NCBI GenBank assembly: GCA_963422505.1
Contig: OY730198.1
Location: forward strand, 82,275,595 to 82,339,594
Reading direction: 5' to 3'
Source of the DNA: Pseudognaphalium luteoalbum
Lineage: Eukaryota > Streptophyta > Magnoliopsida > Asterales > Asteraceae
DNA length: 64,000 nt
A model generated the notes under the pieces. That model saw only the letters and a list, made by a program, of their open reading frames with translations, was not told the DNA's origin and did not search any database. Positions within the stretch are counted from its first letter, which is position 1; every line of letters starts with the position of its first letter. The translations under genes and the position numbers were made by a program. This document shows, piece after piece, positions 36,250 to 48,850 of the stretch.

Positions 36250-38450
36250 TACATTGATTTCATGTATGTGTGCCTTTTCATTTCATTTGTCATACTATTA
36301 TCTTATCACAACAAACGTTTTATTTTGTGTCATGTTTAAACCTACAAAACTCACTAACGCATGTGTTGACCTTTCCGAGCATTTCTTTTCAGGTAACACT
36401 CGTACAGCTAAGGAAGAGGTCAAAGGATACACACATATATACATATATATGTAATGGACATAATTATTTATTGCGAACGCAATCAATAAAATAAATTAAT
36501 ACTAAGATTACACACACATATATTCAAATTATAATTGACACAACGAGGTATTAAGAAGGGAATTGATAAATACAACAAATAAAGTTGATTCATACAACAA
36601 CTGTACAACAATTATTGCATATAGTACAAATACTTAAAGCACAGTTTTGGTGTATGAATAACTTTTATTTGTTGTATTTATCAGTGCCCATTAAAAAACT
36701 TTTTTCTTTTCAACAACTAAAGGTTCCCGTTGAGGTATTAAATTTTTTTTATAACAAACATGAAATGATTATACCCCTAAGTTTCACGTAGAATAATATT
36801 TTAATCCCACACATATATGCATGGGCAAATAATATATTTATATATTATTACATTCTTGCATCATCTTATGATTTAAAACTATATACGATTTTATATATAT
36901 TTCAAAGCAAAGTGACTAAACTACTATTAAACGAGCAAACGAGGCGGCTTTAATAAATACTCTAATACTCCGTAGTAGACAAATCCATTGGTTAGTTTGG
37001 AATATCTTTCAGGCCTAACCAAGTTGTCAATAATATTCGATCTGTTCTATTCCTTCTATTAGCCATCTCACTGCTGAAATCAAGACATTTTCTGTTTTAA
37101 AATGTTTTGCGAGAACATGTCGTCCCGAAAGATATTTTATTTTATTTTTCATTTTCTTTAAAAAAAAATCCGCGGCAACATGTCATCACGAAAAAGGGTC
37201 ATTGCGCATGTCGTCGCGAAAGATATTTTCTTTTATTTTGAACTTTCTTTAATAATATATGTTTAGCGACGACAAAAGTCAGTCCATGCTTATTACAAGC
37301 ATAATATATTACTAAATTCGCAAATAAAACCCAATCCGCAAATTGAACATTATCTAAATAAACATACAATGTTTCCAAGTCATTCAAACATTCAAATCCA
37401 ATTAATCAACAAAACATACAAGTTTTTGTAAACGGGTTCTTGTCTAACACATAAATATGAACGCTTTCGCCAACATATAGATTATGGCATATATCACGTA
37501 AACCCTTACGATGTTGACAAACTTAAATCGTCTTTGAGGTGATTAACTACTCACTTGTTTTATATGCGATGATATACGTAAAATGTTCAAAGAGGGTTGA
37601 CACCTTAACTACTCATTAGCAAGTTCATATGGGATTATTTACATTAATTTATCATTTAACATTTTAGGTTTTACGACTTAGGCTGTAAACGCTAAACCAT
37701 AATATATTAAAAAATAAACTCTAAACCATAAATGCAAAAAATCCTAAAGCTCAAAAGATAAAAAGAAACTTTGTTGAAGAAGTGTCATCACCATAAAGTG
37801 GCTCGAAAAGTTTTTTTGTTTTTTTTTTTTAATTTTATAGCCAAAATGAAAAATCAAAATATTTGTGACGACATGTCATCACAATGGTTGTCGCCAAAAC
37901 TGCGCGGACGGCTTTAAATGGTTGATACATCAACAACATACATTAAAACACTATTTAAGAAATTTGACGTATTAAAAATATACTGTAAAACATAAGTTGG
38001 GCACATATAATAGACATTATTTGGTATAAGTTGGACGCATTCTCGCATTCTCTGATACAAATGCCTAATAACAATACTACAAAAGGGGTAGTGCATAAAA
38101 ATGCAATTAATTATCACCTTAACTATAAAAGTGTGTATCCAACTATTCGGACGCACATTATATGTGACAAACTCGTTATTTTCTATCATTGTATGTATTT
38201 TGGTGACATCTCAATTTGTAAGGATGACAAGTGACACCTATAGATGACAAGTGACACCTAATATAGATGACACACGAAAAAAATATCAAAAATTACATAC
38301 TAGCATGAAATAAATAGTTCCATACATTCAATATATGGAAGTAGTACATACTATGAATATCTAAACATAAACATAGTTAATTGTATTTTTTCACTTAACC
38401 TTACTACAAACCCCTAATTTTTAAAGAGAAAAGCTTTGTATGGCGTAGCA
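36250..38450. other. Gene-free intergenic region
   Basis: AT-rich sequence without a supportable ORF. CATGTCGTC(C/G)CGAAAGATATTTT occurs near 37117 and again near 37208 with diverged surroundings, and a related GACATGTCATCAC near 37870. These are remnants of a repeat that I cannot classify. Confidence 0.4.
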
Positions 38451-38502
38451 TCCTTGGTTATATATAGAAGTTTTAAGTGAAGCCGTTCGTCATTGATTGG
38501 CA

Positions 38503-38730
38503 ATGAGGTGGTTTTCTTTAGCCCATAAAGCAACCCCTCACTTCTTTAACTTTCTGCAATTTCGTCCTTATGGAGGTTCAAATTTTGGTTCCGCTAATCG
38601 ATTTTTCCGTGCATCGGACTCTATGGGTCGGTCAAAAGCGATGGAGCTACCATCTTATTCGTATCAAATTCAGTCCTTGAATATTTGTCACCGATTTAGT
38701 ACCTCAACGATGAGCGAATCTCCTCACAGG
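38503..38730 (+). CDS. Possible first exon with organelle-targeting-like N-terminus
   Basis: Starts MRWFSLAHKATPHFFNFLQ; an ATG at 38503 lies about 45 bases after a TATATATA box (38458-38465). The first 75 residues are rich in Arg, Ser and Phe with few acidic residues, as in mitochondrial presequences, and end FSTSTMSESPHR just before CACAG|GTTAAT, a usable splice donor at 38731. No downstream exon was recognised and the region soon turns repetitive. It may be a truncated gene start or chance. I do not recognise the product. Confidence 0.35.
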
Positions 38731-39314
38731 TTAATTAACCACCTCAATCATACCATATCTTTTTGTTGCTCGTTATGCATATATAGGTTGTGATATTAGT
38801 AATCTAGTATGATTACTATTAGGGTCGTTATATAAACACTATGTGCTTTTCAAAATGTACTGATATCGCAACGTACTACTTTATTACATAATGGGAGTAA
38901 CAGACTTCCAAATTTGGTTCCGAGATGTGCAAAATACGACCGCTAAAACATAAAGCACAAGTGAAAGGAATTCGATAAAAAGAAAATTGAAACACTCAGT
39001 GCCGGCCCTGGGGTGGGCAGGTCGGGCGACCGCCTGGGGCATCGACCTAGGAGAAAGGGTAGAAACTATTTCATTACCGGAATTGTGTATAAGCAAAGCA
39101 AATCTTAAATTAGGGTACATGAAAACTGATTTACAAACAATTTAATCAAGTTATATGATATTTCTATATGCATAAACATATATGTTTAGATAGTAAGATT
39201 AGCCTATTGAAGTCATGGCAAAGGAAAAAAAAAAACTTAGGTTCCTGGTTTCAATGGAAGAAATTTAATTGCAGGTGTGTTTGATTTGATAAGTTGGGGA
39301 AGATGACTACATGG

Positions 39315-39318
<4 letters not shown>

Positions 39319-39392
<74 letters not shown>
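39319..39392. repeat. (TA)n followed by poly-T
   Basis: TA run 39319-39374, then about 18 T residues. Just upstream, 38995-39055 is a GC-rich GTGCCGGCCCTGG block typical of TE ends. Confidence 0.95.
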
Positions 39393-39394
<2 letters not shown>

Positions 39395-39853
39395 TTGTCA
39401 ATTTTTTTGTAGTGTAAATATGCATGCCGTTTGACCCTTGACATCAACCTCAACCCCTATATTTTTCTTATGGCAATATTAAAAAAAAGTAAAACACAAC
39501 AACACTTTTATATAATCATCATCATCTTCATCATATATTTTAATAACAAAACAAAAAACAAAGCCTGGTTTTCATATGTAGATATTAGTTTTCTAAACTG
39601 TCACCCACAAATTTCATTAAACTATATCTCTCAACTATTATTATGCCTAAAGGATATATATGCATTTGAGTTTGTGATATTGACTTTTTAAAGTTTTATT
39701 ATACATGTATATTGGATTTTTGGCTCTCGTGACTTTAAGACATGCATTAAAACTTGTACTATAATCATAATCTACTATTTGTCTACTTTTGACTTTATTT
39801 TGACCTCCTAAATTTTAGTAAATGTACAAATCTTTTATGATGTATGAAAATCT

Positions 39854-39877
39854 TAACGAAAGCCTAGGCTTTCGTTA
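39854..39877. repeat. Perfect 24-bp palindrome upstream of the BAHD gene
   Basis: Perfect inverted symmetry with no spacer, centred on AGCCTAGGCT with TAACGAA/TTCGTTA arms, about 500 bases before the BAHD start codon. It may be a cruciform, a dimer-binding site or a MITE relic. Confidence 0.8.
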
Positions 39878-40379
39878 GCAAACCTTTTTTATTTTTATGT
39901 AGAATACATAAAAGGTCTTCAAGTTTATTACTGTAAAATGTACATGAGAGAACTATTGAATACATACCAGGAATGCACAAATACATTGACTTTAGGTCAA
40001 ACTATGTCGAACTTGAATGTTACAAATTAATTGAAATTTTTCTTTACCATTTAGCTTGTAACTTGAGGTTATCTCCTCACATTGTAAAGTTAATTAATTA
40101 AGTAACAATCAACATGGGGATAAACGTAGTAACGTACCACTAGTTTGACTATGTTTCAAACTTGTTTACAAAAATTTACTAAGGCATTTATCAGTCGCCT
40201 TGCTCTAGGCATCAAAATCCTCATGATCGGCCCTCGAAGCACTTGTACTTTATTCCTTACATCGTCCATTTGAAAACAAGGGGCGCAACTTGAGTAATAA
40301 AGAAGTACATGGCATACCTTGGTAAATTTTGAAATTACAAAGCGTTTTACGATTTTAAACCTTATTATTATTTTGCAGG

Positions 40380-42823
40380 ATGCTAAATGGTACCCAGAAC
40401 AATAATGACAAAAACGATATGAAGAAGGTAGATCTTAAAATAATTACAAGAGAAACCATCAAACCAGTTTCTCCAACTCCACATCATCTAAGAAACTTCA
40501 ACTTATCGATTATAGACCAAATATGTTATGATTACTACTTCCCTGTAATCCTCTTTATTCCTAATAGCAGTAAGGCTAGTGCTACGGATGTTATGTCCAA
40601 AAGATCCATACATCTCAAAAAGACCTTATCTCATATTCTAAGTCAATTTTATCCCCTTGCCGGAGAAGTTAAGGACATGTTGCACATCGAGTGTAACGAC
40701 AAAGGAGTCCTTTACACTGAAGCTGGAATCAACCAGACACTCGAAGAATTTTTACGTCGTCCGGATGATGAAATGGTGAAAGAGCTTATGCCTCAAAGCC
40801 CTCGCATTGCAGAATCTGCAATAGGAAACTATATTTTAGGTATTCAGGTAATATTAAGTTATACCTTGCAATTGGGTTGGCTTGGGATGGGTTAGGTTTG
40901 GGTTGGGTCAAAACGGGTTGGGTCCAATCAGGTCAGAATATTTAGACGGGTCATACGGGTTGGTTTGAATCCGGGTTGAGTCGGATCAGGTCGAGTTGGG
41001 TCGAGACCCGTTTTTCCCTGAAATTCATAAATTAAAATCTTGTCTTATAAGCAAATTATAAAATTATACTGCTCCTAAAATGCAAATTGTACTTCAATTT
41101 CAAAATATAGATGTTAGTAAAATACAAAAGATTACATAGTTTATTTATATAGCCGATTTTTATTTGATCTACGTGCTGAAGGATAATAAAAAAATTAATA
41201 CCATTATTATTATTATATAATTATTAATTATAATTATATTATTACTCCGTATACATATTCATAATAGGGAACAGGTTAAAAAAGTCAAACTCCAAGAAAA
41301 TGGAGGTCTCGTGAGTCGTGACTCGTGAGTTTCTAACTCCTGCCGACCCGCTCGACCCATTATATGAACTTAATGGACCCGTGATATATTTTAATAGATT
41401 TTCTTATATCTGGATGGACCCTTTTTTTTATAAGCCTTACAATTTTAATAAACCCAATGGGTTTGGAAAAGTTACCCCCTCAATCCACTAAAAAAGAATT
41501 GGGTATGAATTGCCAGGCCTAGTTTAAGTGTACAATGTCAAGGTTCAAACCTCGTCGTGAGTAAATATTTTAGGGAGCTGATTTTGTCAAGGAAACTTTT
41601 ACTTGTTACAAGGAAACAATTGCATAAATAGTTGTACTGTATGTATAAACAATTGTACTGTTTCCTTGTAGGAAGTAAAACCTTCCTTGCCAAAATCAGC
41701 TCTCATATTTTAAGGGTGGTAGGTAAGGAGTCGAAAATGGTTACATCGGTTATGTCATGTACATCTGAGTAAAGTAAAAAAAGAGACTCGCCCTCCCTAG
41801 ATAATCTAATAAACAAGAAAAGACCTCCATTTATTCAAGTAGAACATGAAAAGGTAAATTGAATATGAGATAAGTTTGTTGTTTTATCTATGTCATCAGG
41901 TGAACATATTCAGTTGTGGTGGGATTGGGCTTAGCACAAGCATGACACACAAGATAATGGACTTTTATACCTATATGGTCTTTATAAAAGCATGGGCCGC
42001 AGCTGCTCGAGGTTCCCCAGAGACCATTTCACCAAGTTTTTGCGCTAATGAGGTCTTTCCGAAGGACCACTGCTTAGAATATACGCTGCCCAACGAGTTA
42101 AGGACTAGTGACTTGCTCCTTACAAAAAGATTTGTGTTTGATTCTACGTCTTTGACTCTCCTCAAGGCACAACTGGTTGACAACACATCACCTCCCTCAA
42201 AAAGACCAACTCGCATGGAGGCCACAACATCCATAATTTGGAAGGCGGCTGCAAAAGCGGCATCCACTGTCAGACCTTTCAGTCCACAGTCGCCTCATGT
42301 CCTGACATCAATAGTGAATCTCCGTAAAAGGGCATCACCTCCTTTTCCAGAGAACTCCATAGGAAACATAGTTATGACAGCCGGTGCGGTGTGTCTTCCT
42401 GAGAGCCAACCAAACTTGCCAACCCTTTTGGGTAAAATAAGAGAATCAGTGGCTACTGTAAACTCAGATTACATCGAGTCGCTGAAAGGGGAAAAGGGAC
42501 ATGAGATAGTTAAAGAGACGATGAAGGGGTTAAAATACCTGTTCATGAACAATGTGATTAAAGTAGAAGACTGCATTATTGCAAGCAGCATACTGAATAG
42601 TGGAGTATATGACTTGGATTTCGGGTGGGGAAAGCCAATATGGTTCTATCTCGTGAATCCGGATCTCATGAATTTCGTGGTTTTGAATGATACGCTGAAG
42701 GGTGGTGGTGTTGAAGCCATAGTCACATTGAGGCCGGATCAGATGGAGATATTCGAACGAGATCATGAGCTTCTATCCTATGTTACTGTCAATCCTAGTC
42801 CTCTACGATATCTAAACCATTGA
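40380..42823 (+). CDS. BAHD acyltransferase, two exons (vinorine synthase/acylsugar acyltransferase type)
   Basis: Members of this family transfer an acyl group from acyl-CoA to an alcohol or amine in the cytosol during specialised metabolism. Exon 1 is 40380-40847, the intron 40848-41899 (GTAATA to CATCAG) and exon 2 41900-42823; phase is kept and the product is about 463 residues, normal for BAHDs. The catalytic motif is HKIMD (HxxxD) shortly after the junction, in the SMTHKIMDFYT context. The structural motif DFGWG is intact near the C-terminus (DLDFGWGKPIW). YFPL-like text (QFYPLAGEV) in exon 1 and CGGIGLS before the HxxxD are also typical. The intron position after a Q, before VN(I/V)F, is the classic BAHD site. 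TTTTGCAG directly before the ATG suggests a 5'UTR intron. The residue after the catalytic Asp is Phe rather than the usual Gly/Ala. Substrate cannot be predicted. Confidence 0.9.
40868..41010 (+). repeat. Degenerate GGGTTGGGTC(A/G) repeat in the BAHD intron
   Basis: About ten imperfect GGGTTGGG/GGGTCGAG units, a low-complexity tract often seen in plant introns and MITEs. Inverse copies (TGCCGACCCGCTCGACCC) occur near 41340, so it may be one arm of an old foldback. Confidence 0.6.
41575..41702. mobile_element. Small foldback MITE in the BAHD intron
   Basis: Arms begin GAGCTGATTTTGTCAAGGAA and end with the inverse CCTTGCCAAAATCAGCTC. Internal TTACAAGGAAACAATTG and CAATTGTACTGTTTCCTTG also face each other. 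It lies well inside the intron and should not disturb splicing. Confidence 0.75.
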
Positions 42824-45800
42824 ATTACATAGATCTGAATCTTTCTGTGTTCATGTACTTTTTTCAAAGATTGGTGCAGTGTTTCATATGTCAACTATGG
42901 TGTGATGTCCAAATATTTTGATTCAGAAATAACAACTCTTCTCTACGGTAGATGTATAGTATTTCTTGTACTCTGGTAACATAATCTTTTCATATACTTC
43001 CTTCACGAATAATTCGGGCATTACATATATATCGTACCTTCTTAATGAGTAATGTATTCTTCTGATTCAAGATAGGAGTAAATAAGGACTTTCGAAACCT
43101 CCTTGAGGGTAATACAGATCTACTGATGCAAAATAGTTCTTATGTTCATAAACCTATTAATGGAATATCATGAGAGAATATATAGTGCTATTATCAATTT
43201 GAGATGCATAAATTTACTTTTGTGGACTCTTTTCATTCAGAATCAGAATCGTGATTTGCAGAAATATTGACCTATACGACATCTTTTCCTTCTCTTCAAT
43301 TATACCTATACAACTAACATGAAATATTGACCACCATCATCAACATAATTGACGACCAGTGATGAATCTAGAATTAAACATAAGGGGTCCGATTTAACCA
43401 AAGCAACAAAATTACCAACTCAATTATTGATTTGGATAAATTAAAATAGATCTTTAACTTGTTATGTTCAAATAAAATAACTTACGTATTTTTGCCTCAA
43501 TTTTATAACTACATTGAGTTTTTTTAAGACAAAAATGATACGAGTTCTATCGGGGTGGAGCTAGAAAATGTAAATGGAGGGAACAAAAAAAATTATTTTG
43601 TTCTTCTTTGTAGTTTTGAGGGGGCAGCTGCCCTCGCTACCCCCATTCTAGCTCCGCCCCTAAGTACTATATTTAGAAGTCAACATTCAATGCATTTAGT
43701 TTCTTTATCTTCGGTTATAATTAGTAAGCTATTTGACAAAGTCAACACACCTAATGTTATTTATAAACTCTAATTAATATATTATAAATATACTAGAAGT
43801 AGTTACAATTTTAACATACTAGCAAATTGTCTGCGCAATGCAGCGGTAAGTACTAACTTATGTAATTTCATTGTGATATTATGTTCTTTTGACCGCACTT
43901 TATCCTTGACTAAATATCTAAATGTCAAAGGAGTCAATCAAAAACACACATACAGAGTAATATGTAAAATGCAAAGAAGTACTAATGTTGAAAAAAAAAA
44001 ATCATATTTGAAGTCATGTTTATCTATTAGTGTAATAGGGGTAGATTATGGTTAATATCGATAAAACATAATAATGTCACAATCATATATGATTCCCATC
44101 ATCGTATAATATACCCAATTCTATCATTTTTCATCCTAACATTTTTTAATTTTCTTTTTAGAAAAGGCAATAAATAGTATTATCAACCAACAAATTTACT
44201 TATTTACATAAGTACATATGCAAACATGACTGCACGTCCAGGCTTCACACAAAACTAAATACAAAACATAACAAAATCCTACACCCAAAATTAGAACTAT
44301 ACACTACAAAACTACATAGCTAAATTACATTTATTTCTTTTATACAACCATCTAAAGCCCCACTAGATTTAGAACACAAAACTACAACAACCCTCTTTCC
44401 ACAAACTTCACTAAATTGAAACATTAAAATATTTAATACTTCAAAGTCAAACTCTTATTATAGAAACTATAACAAAATATAATATTCCTACCTATATAAA
44501 TTATTCACTCACAAAATCTCATATGGTACTAATATTTTAAATATGACATAGTTAATCAACTACAAAATTGAGATGACAGCTTTTATGATTTAAGTAGGGG
44601 CATGATAGGGATTTTCTATATCCCTTTTGCTAAGTTTAAGGCAAAAATAAGCAAATGCATTATAATGGTTTAAGATTTAAGGCAAAAATAAACAAATGCA
44701 TTATAATAGTTTAAGATTAGTAGAACTTATTTCTTTATTACTCCGTATTAATTATTAATAGTATAATAAATAATAACATACACGTCTCTTTTTTACCAAA
44801 TACCATTTTACATACATTTTGCATTAACTTGTACATCACAATACAAGTTAGTGATGCTTACTGAATTTAATATAGAGTAAATTACATCGTCGCTCTCTGT
44901 GATTGTCCCTATAGTACTATACAGTCCCAATCCTCGGGTCAAGTATTATGCAAATCCCATCCCTTGACCCAGATTTTTATTTCATTGCGAGTCCCTTTTT
45001 CGTATGAGCCCACATAATTTGACTAAAATGCCCTTAGTTTATTTAAATATTTATTCTTTTTATAAAAAAATAATAAGAAGAAAATAAAGCTTCATCCAAT
45101 CATCCACCCTAATTCACTTGTTCCGTGTTGCATTTTCACTTGGATAACCCATTTAGGATTTTTACCAAAACTCAATCCACCATCTTCTAACACCATCAAA
45201 ATCACTAAATTAAAATCGAAACTAAGATTAACTAACGCTTGCTCAGATTCATCACCGCTTGCTCAGATTCATCACTCCCACAACTGCACTTAACCAAAAT
45301 CAATTTGTGTGTATCAATTTCACAAAAAATAAATACAAAACACAACTCAAAATTGAAAAGATATTATGACCATAATATCCCCAAAAATAAATGTAAAACA
45401 CATGCTATAGATTTTTTTAGTAAAGTTGAATACCTTTAAAAATAATTATCCCTATGTGTGTGGACTTTCGAATTTTCTTATTATGTTATCGTGTAGAATT
45501 CCCCACTCTTCGTCACCAAACTAGGAATGATCAAGACATTGCCATGCGTTATAATGCTCAGGTATTCATCTCTGCATGCTAAGTGTTATTGAAGTTTCAG
45601 TTCTGGTTTTACACTGTGCTGAAAATTCATTATCTTTTCAGAAAAGAAAAGGTATTGCGGGCAGAGGCAGATTTAGAATTTTGGATTGGGGTATCCAAGA
45701 TTAGTTCGGTTACGGTGGTAACAGTTAACCAAAATATGAAAAGTGCTTTATGTTACGACATAGCTATGTGAATTGTTTTTGGGCACTCTATCTATAAGAA

Positions 45801-45950
45801 TAATTAAGTAAATAAATAGCTTAATAGCCTACTCCTATTTTATTAATCCTCTTATAAAGTGAACTAGTTTTAAACGCGTGAAATTCACGAAATTATACAT
45901 ATAGCTCTTTTGTTAATAGCATGAATTTATTATTTATGGGGTTTTGTGCG
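42824..45950. other. BAHD downstream region, no further gene
   Basis: No supportable ORF. A small foldback at 43551-43660 has inverted GGAGCTAGAA/TTCTAGCTCC ends of the type found in hAT-like plant MITEs. A direct repeat GCTTGCTCAGATTCATCAC occurs twice at 45236-45274. AAATTACATCGTCGCTCTCTG at 44879 looks like a TE terminus. Confidence 0.45.
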
Positions 45951-46250
45951 GGGCATGCACTTAACTTTGGTCTGATGTTTATAGTATGTATCAATTTTTT
46001 TTGATCTATTGTGTGCATCAATCTTTCAACTTTGGTTTAATGTGTGTATCCAATGACTAATTTGATAACGTGTCAAACATATAATTAGTCACGTCATCTA
46101 ACACGTTATTGACACATCATCAAAAACGGATGCCACATCAGCCGGATACACACAATAGATCAACATTGAAAGGTTGATACATTCAATAGACCTAAATGAA
46201 GTTAGGTACATAATATAGACATCGGACTAAAGTTAATTAAGTGCATTCCC
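45951..46250. mobile_element. Foldback MITE, 300 bp
   Basis: The ends GGGCATGCACTTAACTTTGG and the inverse of CTAAAGTTAATTAAGTGCATTCCC face each other. Inner blocks (TCTATTGTGTG, TTTCAACTTTGG) also recur inverted. No ORF. Confidence 0.7.
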
Positions 46251-46272
46251 TTGCAGTGGCGTAGCTAGGAAA

Positions 46273-46995
46273 TGTTGGAATAGTGTCCAAGATCATAACT
46301 AAATTGGTAAGACTATCATTAAAAGTAGAGTCCTTTTTGGGTCGCCCTCAATGAACAGTAATAGAAATAAACGAGAGATAGCTGATTATTGGATTGATTA
46401 GTGGAACATTCTGGAAAGTGGATCCAACCGCCGGTTGGAAGGTTCAACCGGCGGCTGGAGTCTAAAGGGTAAAGGCGGTGGAACGAACCAATAGAATATT
46501 CTGGAAACAGATTCAACCGCCGGTTGGAAGGTCCAACCGCCGGTTGGAATTCCTGGTGGTTTGTCCCACATCGGCCAAGGGATAAAACCCTAGGCCTCCT
46601 CCTTCACTATAAATAGGGACCTCCCCTATGCTTTCAGATTAATCCGAGAATTGAATAGAGTTCAATTCTTTCTCTCTTTCTCATTCCTACTCCTTGTAAG
46701 AGTTTACACGACTTAGAGTCGGGACCCTAGGAGTTTGGGAATTTCTCTTGGTTCGTGGGTGTGAAGCATTAGAGGTGTTCTGGTTTGGGCACTCGCCTCC
46801 AAAGCAAGAAGGTTCTGCAAGGTGGTCTACGCGTGAGAAATCGTTTTCTCAAAGGTTAGTAATTTCTTATTTGTCTTGTTGCTTTTATTTATTCAAGTTA
46901 AGATCCCTTAGGGTTTAGTTTCCTAATTGCATTAGATTAATTTTGTTATATTCCGCTGCGTATATTAATCTAGTTAGGGAATAGAAAACCCAACA
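46273..46995 (+). repeat. G 5' LTR
   Basis: TATA box TATAAATAG at 46608-46616; four palindromes lie 60-185 bases upstream of it. The full-length relative on the opposite strand is the solo LTR at 17568-18290. Confidence 0.93.
46423..46548. repeat. Four CCAACCGCCGGTTGG palindromes in two pairs (U3 of G)
   Basis: Units at 46423-46439, 46443-46459, 46512-46528 and 46532-46548; pairs are spaced by 3 bases and the two pairs by about 50. The second unit has variant arms (CAACCGGCGGCTG). CAACCG/CGGTTG fits the plant MYB core CNGTTR; binding is inference. The 3' LTR keeps only the second pair. Confidence 0.9.
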
Positions 46996-46996
46996 G

Positions 46997-47009
46997 TGGT
47001 ATCAGAGCC
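46997..47009 (+). promoter_or_regulatory. G primer binding site
   Basis: TGGTATCAGAGCC one base after the 5' LTR; complementary to the initiator tRNA-Met 3' end as usual in Ty1/copia. Confidence 0.92.
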
Positions 47010-47936
47010 TTAGCTTGATAAATACTAGCATTTAATTATCTGCAATAGTATGTAGGTAAAGATAAATTGGAAATAGATTATCTAAATTGGTAAACAGAAT
47101 TTACACTTTAGACCCTATATTTTGAATTGTTTAAAATATACCCTCAAATTTTAAAATGTTTTAAAATAGAACCGTAGACTTTAAGAGTTTAAAGAGAAAC
47201 ATTACATATATTATGAGCTATAGTTATATGTATCATTAAATGTAAATATATCGTCAGTCAATTGATAAATCGGCTCACCCATAGTGAACAAACTATAAGA
47301 GAGGTATAAGGCGGGTAGCTCAGCTTCCCTAAAGAAGTCAGGTTTTTAATAGGCTTCGCGCTGACCTGCTTCTCCGCTTCTTTGTGCGTTCAATGGAGCT
47401 ACCGAGGACTTTTGATAGGATGATGTCAAGATCAAAAGTATGACCTAAAAGTACTAAAAACAAAATCCCATTCTAGATACTAAAATGTGAATAGTATGCT
47501 AATCCATGAAAATCGCACATCTTTCGTATGGTCTGTTTATGGAGCGTGTGTGGTTTACCGGCACATTAATATGAGAACATATTGAGAGGTGATGTGGAAC
47601 TCGCGATTCTCGAGTGTACTCGGGCCGGGGACCACGCGGGTTTTGCATGGTTAAGTTCACCATCTTGTTCATGATCCTCGGCATACCAGTCATGAATGGT
47701 AGATGAGCATATCCGAGATTAACATGCCGTTGATAAGAATCAATGAATCTCAAAAGAACTAGGAGTTTCATAGAGAATGAACTGACAAAGGCATTGTCTA
47801 CCTAAAATAAATTCGCAATATGATTACGGCAAACCTTTTCATAAAACGAATCTAAAATATGGATCCTATCCTTAATTTTGAAATTGGGTAATTAATTAAG
47901 GAATATTCAAACTAACTAAAACTATTTATCTTATAG

Positions 47937-48840
47937 ATGTCTTCTACAAATGGTAATAATCCTCCCGTCCCCAATTCCGCACACAACTCGAACTTCTCAC
48001 TTCTCTCAGTTCTTGGAAGGGAAAGACTGACTAGTCCAAACTATATGGATTGGATGCGTAACCTAAGGTTTACCTTGAGGTACGAGAACAAGGAGTATGT
48101 TCTCGATGAGCAGATTCCCGTGATTGATGAAGATTCAACCCAAGAGGAGATTGAGGCACACAGGAAACATTATGATGATGCGAATAAAGTGTCTTGTATC
48201 ATGGCATCCTCCATGAGCCCCGAGTTGCAAAAGTTTTTTGAGAATACTTGGGCTTATGAAATGAACCAACAGCTTAAGGAAATATTCCAGGCAAAGGCGA
48301 GCAAAGAACGCCTTGATGTGGTTAAGTCACTCATGGCTTGCAAACCCAAACCTGAAGCATCTATCTGTGCTTTCGTCTTGGAGATGAAAGGGTACTTTGA
48401 TAGGTTGGAATAATTGAATATGATGTTTGACACAGAGTTTCCATTGCCATAATTTTGTCTTGTCTGCCAGCTGTCTACAATCAGTTTGTAATATCATATC
48501 AGATGAATATGAATGAGAGAGAAGGCTCAATAATAGAACTCCATAATTTGCTGCAAACTGCTGAGCAAGGAATCAAAAAGGATGATGTGTCCTCTAACTC
48601 AGCAGCTCCTGTGTTGGCAATTGGTCAAACTGCAAAGAAAAGAAAGAGGTCAAATTGAAAAGCAAAGACTACGAATGGAAAGTCCAATCGTGGGTCCAAA
48701 AGAAAGACTGATTCTGATATTGCACCAGTGAATGATCCGAAGGAAGCAGTGTGCTTTTACTACAACACTAAGGGGCACTAGAAACGTAGCTGCCCGAAAT
48801 ACCTGAAAGACCTTGAAGATGGCAAGGTTGAAAAGAGTGT
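47937..48840 (+). pseudogene. gag: G gag, broken
   Basis: Begins MSSTNGNNPPVPNSAHNSNF; the UBN2-type gag core runs to about 48410 (RLTSPNYMDWMRNLRF). In-frame stops occur at 48411, 48656 and 48781, and a frame change near 48450. The zinc knuckle near 48751-48795 reads CFYYNTKGH, stop, KRSC: the second Cys of the CCHC motif is replaced by Tyr and a Trp codon has become TAG. RNA binding by this gag would be lost even without the stops. Confidence 0.88.
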
Positions 48841-48850
48841 TCACTCAGGT

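Noticed and set aside
39237..39425. Minus-strand ORF with Ile-Tyr and Lys runs
   Set aside because: It is a translation of (TA)n and poly-T low-complexity sequence.
42530..42766. Antisense ORF in BAHD exon 2
   Set aside because: Shadow of the real coding strand, which carries DFGWG here.
45239..45439. ORF at 45239 as a gene
   Set aside because: No family motif, AT-rich composition, and it starts in a short tandem duplication.
47499..47771. Minus-strand ORF in the G leader
   Set aside because: It is antisense to the G untranslated leader, with no conserved motif or promoter.
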